From Gnetum montanum (taxonomy: Eukaryota > Streptophyta > Gnetopsida > Gnetales > Gnetaceae): a DNA stretch of 64,000 nt. The DNA is taken from NCBI GenBank assembly GCA_015680685.1, contig MNCI01007684.1:627459-691458 (forward strand), in the 5' to 3' direction. Numbering within the stretch: position 1 is the stretch's first letter; every line of letters starts with the position of its first letter. Of this stretch, positions 55,447 to 64,000 are shown piece by piece. Below the pieces are notes generated by a model. That model did no database searches and was not told the origin of the DNA. It saw nothing but the letters and a program-made list of their open reading frames with translations. A program made the translations under genes and the position numbers.

Positions 55447-55698
55447 AGACCATTTCAGCAATTATGGAATATTAAGAAACCTAACTAGATAATATACTTT
55501 GCAATCTAAAATAATTATAATAGATAATATAAAGATAAAGGCTTAATAAAATGTGTCATTTTAGATTGCTATACTTATTAGAATTGAGATTCACTTTAAA
55601 AATAAAGGCTTAATATAATTTCTTAAGCCTTTATAGTAACAAAGTATAGTTGATGTGCTAAAATTATAAGGCTTATGAACTTAGAGGCTAAATTTTCA
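55447..55698 (-). other. Leader of the 13.5 kb element
   Basis: Non-coding AT-rich leader between the first primer site and the partial LTR. The sequence recurs at 48,305-48,552 (+), 54,600-54,665 (-) and 49,262-49,340 (+). It contains the arm of the hairpin at 48,185-48,402 in one copy only. Confidence 0.7.
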
Positions 55699-55716
55699 GC
55701 CCTCCTTCTAGTGCCA
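55699..55716 (-). promoter_or_regulatory. Primer-site motif of the 13.5 kb element
   Basis: On the minus strand TGGCACTAGAAGGAGGGC, seven bases after the 5' LTR. The intact TGG start fits a primer binding site pairing with a tRNA CCA end. The tRNA is not identified. Confidence 0.65.
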
Positions 55717-55723
55717 AAAGAAC

Positions 55724-58700
55724 TATTGGTGACCGTTTGGGACGCGACTGTCAATGAGTGTCCTCGAATAGGATTTAAATTATTGCTGGTCTATGGCAAC
55801 ACTAAGGCCTAGATACCTCCAAATAGACTCAGTAGTTAATGTGAATATGTATGTGTGCTATTGCAGTGTGCAGTTGTGAAAAAATGAACCGATTGTGTTG
55901 TGTGTAAACTACAAATGACTTATCTTAAAGAGATTCAGCCAACTTTGCCAAGTACTGTGAGTTGTTGAGAGTTCTTATTTTGTTCAATTTCCTAGTCTAT
56001 GTGGTCCTTATAATACCTACTTGTAACAAATAAAATTTTTTAAAAACATTTAAGCACAACTCTGTGAATCTACTTCTAATTTTCCCTAGAGAAAGAAATA
56101 GTTCCACAAGAAAACTAGAAATAGAGCAAGATTCAATGGAAATAGAAAGGAAAGAAAGCATATTTGTGTTAGGACCTCAAATGTTTAAACAAGGTAAAAT
56201 GATATGAGTAAACACTTCATAATAAAGCTATCCAAAATTCAATAACTATGAATTGTTCAAACTTCCAAGGCTCAAATAAGAAATTTCTTCAAGATAATCC
56301 TACTATGCTACCAAAAAATTGTTGTATAAACTATCATGTACAAGACTTCATTTTGACTAGATAATGGATGTCAACAATTGCATTCAATAGAACCTTCAAA
56401 ATACTTAACAATTTTTGATTAAAATACCACAGAGATTCACTTTAAAGATAAAAGAAAGCTATTCTGGTCGCATCAAAATACCAAAGATTCTTTGAACCCT
56501 CTTGACTATTGAATCATTCAATGGCTTGACTACACGTAGAGGCTCTCTTACAATAATCTCAATAGTGGTTCTTATACATTGCACAATAATAAAATTTACT
56601 ACTAAAATGCTTTTAAGGCTTTCAAACACAAGTGTTTCTATGGAAAAATTTTAATAGAAATTTCTATCATGCAACAACAACAATAAGAGCAATCTAAAAA
56701 TCCCAAAATTACTTGTCAAGCATGATACTATGTAAACCACTAGCTAAACAATTTAAACAAAATAAAAAACAATATGCATAACTCACAGGACTATGACAAA
56801 GAGGCTGAAATATTTTCTTTAGCAAGTCATCTTACAAGTAATCTTTCATGATTTCTTCTACACAAATGCTCTTCCAAGAGCCAAAGTGTGTTTCCAAGTG
56901 AGAGCTAGTAGTCCTCAGACCCCCCTTTTCTTCTAACCCCTAAATCCTTTTTATAGGTTTCAAAAGGTAGTTAGATTTCAAAATATCTTAGCTAACTTCT
57001 CTCCCAAGTAAGGAAGTTATAACTTGCCCAACAAGTTAGGGGATCTTACTTGCCCAAAAAGTTAGGAAGTTGTAACTATTTTGGGTGGTTATAACCACCA
57101 TGGAGATAAAAAAGTTGCAGTTGACAAGTGCCCCATTGTTGAATAAACATCCCATGCATATATTTTAAAATATTTTAATTATTTTTTTGATCATAATAGT
57201 AATAGTAATGATGGAGTTGAGGCATACATGGATGGATAAGTATATACGTATCAATGTGGTTTGGATGTTCCATATCAATGGAAATAATGAGGGATCTAGT
57301 GACGCTGTGCACTGGCATCACCTACGATAGAAGCAGCATCCACACATGGCTGCACCGCTACAACCAACACACATGCCCAGTCACAAACAAGTTGATTCCC
57401 TCACTTCATCTCACGCCTAACCACACACTGCTACAAATGATCCACGCCTAGATCAATCAAAACGCTACTGCAAATTTCAATTCCAATTCCAATTCCGGTC
57501 CACAACCAGAACCAGTCCAGACCAGCAAAAATGAAGACTCAAGTTCTAGACCTGCCAGACCCAGTGCTTCATCTTTTCCAGAGTCACTGCAGACCGTAGC
57601 CATGTAGCTTTCTAGCTTAGGAGCCACGATCGCCATGGCCGCTTTGCCATCATCTGCATCATCAGTCCAAAAGTGGGATTTCCTAAGCATGGCAGAGTTT
57701 CGTGGCCTTGTCAACCTCCTCGGTGGTGTCACTGGAGCATCTGTGTCCTCAGTAGCGCTAAAGATGCTCTCCTACATTTGTGAGTACTCACACAGGAACT
57801 TGGTGGATGTGGTGTCTGTCAGAGCCGTGTCGGTAATGATGGAGCTTCTGGCAGGGTCAGAGAGCATGGCGGTGTCAAAAAGGGCTTTGTGCCTTCTGCA
57901 TTTGGTCATACGGATATCCAAGGATTGTTTGGCAGTGGAAGACCATGCGTTGGCTATGCTATTATTGTGTAGGAAGATCGGACATGTATCGGTGGTGGGA
58001 ACGGTTATGGCTGTGGGTGTTCTTCGGTGGCTGTGTAAGTCTCGGCAGAGATTGAAGGCTCTATAGGAGATGCTGGTGTGTGGTGTGGTAACAAAATTGT
58101 TGTTGATGCTACAAATGGAGTGTGATTCTGTTAGAAGGAAGCATGCCATGCTGCTGCTACCCATGCTTTCTAAGGAGTTCCAGGGATCCCCATGCTTAAA
58201 CATTTGAGCATGCTGCAAGGAAGCGATTTTTGTCATGTCAACATTTTTTATCTGTAGATTCTGTGCTAATACCTTCATTTAAATCTTCCAATGTTGATGG
58301 ATGATCTAAGATCTAACATAGCAAGTGTAAATACCTTGTATTTATTCATTGCAGTTGACAAAATTGCATCATGGATGCACACAAAGCTCTTCAAAATGAT
58401 TTTTTAAGCCAAAGATAGCTGGGAGGTAAAGTATGGATGGATCTTTGCTATCTACACTTTGAAAACACTTCTTTCATTGGAGTTCCTAATTTCAAGCATT
58501 CCAACGTCCTTCAAAATTTTGAGACTGTTCCAAATTGTGAGACATTTAGGAATGCCACCCAGAGTCTCCTCCAGAATTTATCTTTTGTTGCAATAAATTC
58601 TTCTAGTCAATATGTGGCTGGAAGTAATACATCAGTATCCTCTGCAATTTATGGACTTGTCCAATGATTTATCCAAGCATTATTCATATTTTTCCAGTAG

Positions 58701-58800
58701 TTTCAAAACAAATTGGTTGTTTATGCAGTTGTTTTACAAATTTCTTTTTGCTAGTATCTCTACTTTTGTTGTTCCATGAAATGGCCAAAATGTGCCAACA
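55724..58800 (-). mobile_element. 5' LTR of the 13.5 kb element, full-length gene-carrying form
   Basis: 3,077 bp. On the minus strand it starts TGTTGGCACA (58,800), carries about 1.7 kb including the U-box gene in antisense, then the TATA box (about 56,945-56,960) and the downstream part, ending GGTCACCAATA (55,724). The U-box block and its flanks (about 57,085-58,785) have no counterpart in the 1.4 kb LTR at 16,441-17,840, whose sequence joins again at AGTTACAACTTCCTAACTT. Confidence 0.85.
57254..58207 (+). pseudogene. U-box/ARM E3 ubiquitin ligase pseudogene inside the LTR, copy 2
   Basis: Same 318-codon frame as copy 1, at a constant offset of 11,185 bases and without net indels. U-box: GCSISMEIMRDLVTLCTGIT, where the first Cys-Pro and the DP pair are changed; it is followed by CPVTNKLIPSLHLTPNHTLL. 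ARM part: KWDFLSMAEFRGLVNLLGGV, KRALCLLHLVIRISKDCLAV, LLCRKIGHVSVVGTVMAVGV. Stops at 57,449 and 58,064 (both TAG) match those of copy 1 (46,264 and 46,879), so the gene was already dead in the LTR that gave rise to both. Other stops are private to each copy. Confidence 0.85.
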
Positions 58801-60305
58801 CAATGGTAGATCGAAAGGGAACTAAGAATGTGATCGCTGACCACTTGTCTGAATTGTAATGGAACAATAAAAAGGAGGAAAGTCCACTATCTGATTAATT
58901 TCCTGATGAACTTTTCCTTGCCAAGGCTATAACTAAATAATTTCCCACTAAGCCTAAATGGTATGATGGCATTCTCACCTATCTTCTTCTCACTCAAGAG
59001 ATGCCACAAAGGTTGAACCACTAGAAGAAAAAAAAATTCTTCTCTAGGTGAAATGCTTCATGGAGATCCACAAGCACCTCTACAAGGTGTATGCCAATGA
59101 CCTAGTTCGTTGGTGTGTCTCTGATGCTGATCAACTATGTGTTCTCTAAGATGCCCAGGAGGGTCATTATGGGGGTCACTATGCTAGGAAAAGCATGACC
59201 ATTAAAATCCTAATGGTAGGGTACTATTAGCTAACAATTTTTAGAGATTCTCATCAATTTGTACACTCTTGTGAATGCTACCAATAAGATGGTGGAATAA
59301 CTACTCGAATAGAGAGACCTTAGCAATTGATTCAACCATTAAATCCCTTTGACATCTTTGGCATTGACTTCATGGGTTCCATCACATCCTTGTCAAATGA
59401 AACGATGTACTTCATAGTCATTATTAAGTATTGTAAGAAATGGATAAAAGTAGAAGCTATCATCAATTGTACATCTTCTACTACTACTTGATTTGTACAA
59501 AAAAATGTTGTAAATAGGTTTGGTATGTCACGCATTAATTTCTGATAAACCCACTTTACATGCACTACATTTCAAAATCTTATGTAGTGCTTGGGGTTAA
59601 GCATAAATTAATAACACCTTATCATTCCGAAGCCAACAGTCAAGCTAAGATCACAAATAGGAAAATCACTAAGATTATAATAACAACTGTTAGCAAATAT
59701 GGAAGATACTAGAGCACAAAACTCAACAATGCCCTTTGGGCCTACTGCTCAACATGGAAACTCCCTATTGGCTACTCTCCCTATGAGCTTGTGTATGGAA
59801 AATTGCCAGCTTTTCCTATTCAATTCGAGCTCCATACACTTTCAACAGCCTGTGATCTTGACCTTGACTTATGTCTAGCATAAAAAGAAATATTAATAAA
59901 TCTCTACATTCTAGACAAAAATCGATTGGTGGCCTTGTCATTTAATGACTTGCATAAGGCATTTAACAAAAAATTCCATGACATTAGAATTAGGAAAGTT
60001 AAATTTCAACTAGGATATAAGGTCCTCTACTAGAACCCCATGGATGTACCTCAATGAACTAAATTCCAAACATTGTGGTAAGGACGTTATATCATTTATG
60101 AAACTTTTCTATCTAGGGCCATGTTAATCTACAAATGTGAGAGCCCAAATAAGAAGTATCTAGTTAACACACAACAATTCAAACCTTTCCACAAGCCTAA
60201 GCAAGCTAGTGCAACAAACACCTCATCAAATGGACAGCCATGCTCAATCTTTTGGATATCCTTTTTTCAACTTAGTCATAGGGGACATGGCCATCCATGC
60301 TAACT
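58801..60305 (+). pseudogene. End of RNase H and integrase of the Athila-like element
   Basis: Resumes the pol interrupted at 45,262. VDRKGTKNVIADHLSEL is the end of RNase H. Then EGHYGGHYARKSMTIKILMV and HSCECYQ give the HHCC zinc module (59,158-59,285). PFDIFGIDFMGSITS carries the first catalytic Asp (about 59,345-59,385), and IVIIKYCKKWIKVEAI is typical of Athila. Beyond 59,500 stops and indels are frequent. The C-terminal domain is recognisable near 60,121-60,200 (NTQQFKPFHKP). Dead copy. Confidence 0.75.
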
Positions 60306-63300
60306 ATATAAGTGACTCCTCAATTTTTCATCTTTTTTTTTACACATTTTTGTTTTACACCTTGTTATTTTTATAACTTTTTGTTTTATGCCTTCTGTAT
60401 CTTACACCTTCTTGTTTTTACGTTATTAATTTTTTTTATAACATCGTTAATACATTTTATTTTTCTTAAATGTTTTACAATTTCCTATATCTTTTTCTTT
60501 ATTTTAGTGTAATTTTCTTATTGTGTTCTAATAATAACATGCCTTATTGCCAACTAGCTATAGTGTGGTTTGTTTGATGTGGGCATGTGCTATCTAGTTA
60601 TTTGATTATTGGTGTCTAGATTCTAGCTTTGAGTTTTGTTACTAATAACTAGGACGTGGTTTCTTTCCATGAAATAGGCAGTGAGTCCACAACATCCACC
60701 CATCCACAAATGCTATGATTTTCTTTATTTTGGAAGTATGAGGTCCCTTTTTCATTAATAAATCTCTAATGAACTTGTGACCTTGGTAGTTTCTAAACTT
60801 GAAAAGGATTCAAAGGTGTGAACATGGTGTGACTTCAAGGAAACTCAATACACTTTTTTCCTTTCTACTTACTTGGGTGTGGGTGTGTTTTCATGGATTT
60901 CTTATTATTCCATGTCAACCAATAATAGAAGGTTGAATAAGTCTTTGCATGGTGTGGTTCCCATTCTAAAAAAAATATAAAAAACCAAAAAAAGATGGGA
61001 ATTCAAAGCACACCCCTTATACAAAATAAATGGGTTACAAGCACTGGTTATGGAACTAGAAAGCCATGATACCCATGTACTGACCGAAATCATCAACGTA
61101 AGGCTAGAAAGAAAAAACAAACACTGAAAAATCACCAAACAAGCACAACTGACCTTGCCTTCATGTGAGGGAAAGCTAGAAAAGAAAACAAAGGTAGAGT
61201 ACCTTGGATGTTCTGCATGCAAATCAACCAAGGACTTCCCCAAACATAAGCTATGGCTTGTGTTGGGGTTATCGTAATTGATGTTCAAAATGTAAATAGT
61301 GAGGCATGAAATGAAAATAGATCATGCATAGAACAATATTGCAAACAAAACGTAAACCGAATGTAAAATAGAGTAAACAATATAATGGAAGGCAAAGATG
61401 AACTGTATTGTATTTCTTAGAATGAAATGTGCACCGGCCAAAGCGTAGCTGCGCATGTGGATGGTAGGTCAAGTGCTAAGCCCTGGGGTGATGTGATGTG
61501 TAGGTGCTTGGATGCTAGGAGTCAGGTGCATCTAAGTGTCCAAAAGTTACTAGTCAGTGTTTCCTAAGCCATCAACCTTCAAAATTGCCAACCCTCTTTA
61601 TGTGAATTGATAGGGTATTTATAAGATTTAGCCGAGCTCAGGTGTGGAACTCATGGATGGAATCAACAGTTGAAAAATGAGAGGAAAATGGATCAAGTGA
61701 TACATATTTGATGGATAGTTGTGTGTGAATTGGACATGTGTAGGCAAGCTACATTCTTAACCGGATACACTATATCTTACAGCATGTGTTAACTTACTCA
61801 AGCTAGCTTATGCTCATGGAAGCATATACAATTTGGAGTGTAAGAGCTTCGCAAGCTAACAAATGATGAACATTTACAATGAAAATGATAATGTACAGCA
61901 GCTCACATGAAACTTCTCGATCTCTAAATTGACTACTGTAGGATGTCAATTCGAGTGGTTTTGTAGTTGTTTGAGGCATCTCTATTTCACCAGAGCTTCC
62001 AGCATGAGTTGACTTTGTCTTGGTGTGTCCTCAACATGTGTTTGGCATGCTTTTGATTAGGTGTGATCAGTACTCATGCTACTAGCATGACCTCAGCGTT
62101 AGTGAGCTAAAAATGACATATTTCACACCAAATTTTTATTTTTGAAGCCTATTTCTTGAGTATAATAATTTCCTAACTGTGGTTGACCTTAAGAGTGATC
62201 TACAAGTCAAAAATCAAGCCTTGATGTGCCTTATTTTAAGCCACTTTTGGTAACTCACATTGGACTCATGCTGCCAGCGTGAGTGTAGCGTGACCACAAT
62301 GTGAGCTACAAAAACTTGCAATTTTGGACCTAAAATCTGAAATTCTGGAGGCTAGAACTTGAAGTATTCAATAATAAACTCTAAGAATGACTTGCACCTT
62401 ATAATTAAGTCATTTCAATTCAATTTCAAGGCTCTTAAAGTTTTTCATGTTGTAATCACGCTGCCAGTGTGACCATAGCATGAGTGAAAAAATTTGTGCA
62501 ATTTGACTAAAAATCTGAACTCCCGAATGCTGAAACTTGGAGTGGACATCAGTGGCTCTTAAGGATGGCTTGCACCATCAAATTTGGACCATTTTTAACT
62601 TGATTTTGAAGTTGTTGTAGTTTCTCATGATGAGGGCAAGCTAGCTTGACAGTGTGAACAAGTTGGGCATGAGTTCCATACCTTAGTAAAATTTTTGCCT
62701 CTCAAAAGCTTGAAAAGGGCTTGAGTCATTTCAAAGTGTTAGGCTGAAATTAGTGGTGTTTCAATCCATGCCTAAAGTTCCCCTCTAACTAAGGCCCTTT
62801 CTCACTTCTTACTTCTCTTTTCTTTTTAAATAGGGAATGATAGTTGTTCTATGGAAGCACTCTTGTATCTCAAGGGGGTGGACTGGTCTTAGAGTGGCAA
62901 TGCAAATTCATTGAAGGTGGTTGGTTTTGGTCTGGACTAAGGATGAATTTTATTAAGTCATTTAACCACAAAATTCATAAGGAACATCATGCAACCTTAA
63001 TTAGGAACTCCATTCCACTTTCTCTCTCATCCATCTATGCTTTCCATGCCTCACCTTACTACCATTGTTCATGTTCTTGTTCAATGTCTTATTTTGATGT
63101 GTTAAAATTCTTAGGTAGTTCTTTCTAGGTTTAGGTACTTAACTTTCCATAACCATTAATCATCCATGCGGCCCATGAACTCCTTGGTTTGAAATTATGC
63201 AAGGGCAACAAGGGCATGTGCCTACTTTTGGGAGGATCCATTTGCATATCCTTTTGGTTGGGCTAGTTAAGTTCTTTACCCTTAGGCATTCTCATAATCA

Positions 63301-63950
63301 AATCCTTTGCATGTCCCATCGATAACATTTAATTATGCACATTTTCACAACATTTTTCAGTGAAATTCTCTTTTTATTTGTTGTGATTTCTTTAACCCTC
63401 TTCAAGAATTTCATCACATTTGGACTTTTTAGAATTTAATAATGAACCACTTATCCATTTCACCCTATTTTTTAGTCTTCCTGCTAACCCTATTAAAGGA
63501 ATAAATCCACCATAATCACAACCTAGCCAAATGTAACTACCAATGAGACAAGGTACCTAAAAGCTATATGTTACATATTGCACACTAATCTATGATTTTT
63601 TTGTGATTACAATGGGAAGGATGGATTGGAAGTGGGACTATCATCACCGAGAAAGAACTGATAGCACCATGCGATGAGGACCCTTCATGATCATTGAATC
63701 TTCTCCCTCACTCTTTAGCTGCTAGAGGAGTTGGATGTTAGTTTTTCCTAAGGTGTTCAATTCTATTTTCATGAACACCCAATTTTGTAAAAGATTGTAA
63801 ATCCATACACTTAGGCACTTAGAATCTATCTATTTTTTCTGAGTTAGTTTTCATGTTAGTAAATAATCCCATACCTTCCCAATCTCATGTAAGGGACTTG
63901 TTTCTCCTTTTGTTCACTTGAGGATGATTTTTCATTTACTTGTAGGGGTA
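60306..63950 (+). mobile_element. 3' UTR of the Athila-like element
   Basis: Pyrimidine-rich start (60,312-60,500), then sequence collinear with 6,300-8,069, interrupted by a solo LTR at 61,076-62,763. It ends in the purine-rich TGTAGGGGTA before the 3' LTR. The frames at 60,312-60,512 and 62,844-63,128 show no domain; the latter corresponds to 6,963-7,247 with many changes. Confidence 0.7.
61076..62763 (-). mobile_element. Solo LTR inserted in the 3' UTR, probably Tat-related
   Basis: A 1,688 bp block absent from the paralogous 3' UTR at 6,888. In plus orientation it begins TGTACTGACC and ends GGTGTTTCA. Flanking 5-mers are ACCCA (61,071-61,075) and ATCCA (62,764-62,768), one mismatch. Its ends resemble those of the 12.5 kb element's LTR (TGTAATGA...GTGTTTCA), so it is probably a related family, minus orientation. 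Its right half (62,060-62,680) holds about three diverged copies of a block of roughly 180 bp around CTGCCAGCGTGA. Confidence 0.7.
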
Positions 63951-64000
63951 TGATGAAGTGTATTTTTGTTGACTCCAATATCAAATATCTTATATCAAAG
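63951..64000 (+). mobile_element. Start of the 3' LTR of the Athila-like element (cut by the window end)
   Basis: TGATGAAGTGTATTTTTGTT matches the first bases of the 5' LTR at 39,838. It follows the polypurine tract. The rest lies beyond the window. Confidence 0.8.

Larger units (their letters stand above)
45263..58800 (-). mobile_element. 13.5 kb Tat-type element with gene-carrying LTRs and a rearranged interior
   Basis: Bounded by LTRs at 55,724-58,800 (5', minus strand) and 45,263-47,615 (3') and by the target duplication CAATA/CAATG. It lies within the RNase H region of the Athila-like element. The primer-site motif at 55,699-55,716 and a purine tract at 47,616-47,635 confirm the minus orientation. 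The interior is not a simple gag-pol: a minus RT fragment sits near the 3' LTR, a plus-strand truncated copy (48,300-54,059) fills the centre, and a minus gag piece with a second LTR fragment and primer site sits near the 5' LTR. The LTRs include a U-box E3 ligase pseudogene. It cannot be autonomous. Confidence 0.8.
39838..64000 (+). mobile_element. Athila-like Ty3/gypsy element (runs off the window), with two nested insertions
   Basis: Order on the plus strand: 5' LTR 39,838-40,677, tRNA-Asp-like primer site, gag, protease, RT and RNase H to 45,262, then the 13.5 kb nested element, then the rest of RNase H and integrase from 58,801 to about 60,300, a long 3' UTR with a solo LTR inside, and the first 50 bp of the 3' LTR. 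The RT motif VFMDDFSTYG and the integrase stretch around FGIDFMGS are typical of Athila. Without its insertions the element would be about 9 kb plus the remainder of the 3' LTR. Every domain has several stops, so it is dead. Confidence 0.85.

Noticed and set aside
60312-60512. Hydrophobic Phe-rich frame resembling membrane segments.
   Set aside because: It is produced by a T-rich stretch of the 3' UTR and is absent from the paralogous copy.
1-64000. tRNA genes, rRNA genes, CRISPR arrays and bacterial-type operons.
   Set aside because: None found. The pol III-like boxes seen belong to SINE-like repeats, and the tandem repeats lack CRISPR spacing.

Overview
The window looks like intergenic DNA from a large, repeat-rich plant genome. 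Introns have plant-type borders, the retrotransposons are Ty3/gypsy of the plant Athila and Tat groups, and two degraded plant-type gene copies are present (a U-box E3 ligase and a CCR4-like nuclease). I see no intact host gene. Nearly every element is old and carries many stop codons. A gymnosperm or another seed plant with a giant genome is plausible, but the sequence does not prove it.

Layout. Positions 1-25,000 hold dispersed remains of one Athila-like LTR family: LTRs at 361-1250, 3269-4107, 8070-8941, 13152-14030 (a solo LTR with the target duplication CTTGT) and 20721-21579 on the minus strand. The minus-strand copy follows a decayed sense-strand accessory ORF (about 24,225 to 22,100). 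Between them lie a CCR4-type nuclease pseudogene (about 4,990 to 4,560, minus), a solo LTR of a Tat-type family (16441-17840), SINE-like pieces and anonymous AT-rich DNA.

Positions 26,005-38,488 are one Tat-type element on the minus strand. It has two LTRs of about 1.36-1.38 kb, an exact GTATA target duplication, gag and protease, but almost no pol: only an integrase C-terminus remains. The place of pol is taken by an unrelated multi-exon gene on the opposite strand (about 29,074-32,210). Two minisatellites flank this gene. The whole element sits inside another copy of the Athila-like LTR (25751-26004 plus 38494-39096).

Positions 39,838 to beyond 64,000 are an Athila-like element on the plus strand: 5' LTR, tRNA-Asp-like primer site, gag, protease and RT, with the 3' LTR just entered at 63,951. 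Two things are inserted into it. A 13.5 kb Tat-type element on the minus strand (45,263-58,800) splits the RNase H region. A 1.7 kb solo LTR (61,076-62,763) lies in the 3' UTR.

The 13.5 kb element is the most unusual object. Its LTRs (3.08 kb, and 2.35 kb after an internal deletion) each carry, upstream of the TATA box and antisense to the element, a nearly full-length dead plant U-box/ARM E3 ligase gene. The related 1.4 kb LTR at 16441-17840 lacks this gene. The interior is rearranged into a large inverted repeat around a truncated plus-strand copy whose domain order is gag, protease, archaeal-type RNase H, RT, RNase H, integrase. The additional RNase H therefore lies before RT instead of after the first RNase H. 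A 429-base gap of N lies inside this copy.

Nested insertions with matching target duplications give a relative order. The Athila-like family came first, then both Tat-type elements jumped into its copies. Most in-frame stops in the captured antisense gene are TAG, as expected if methylated CAG codons mutated by C-to-T change.
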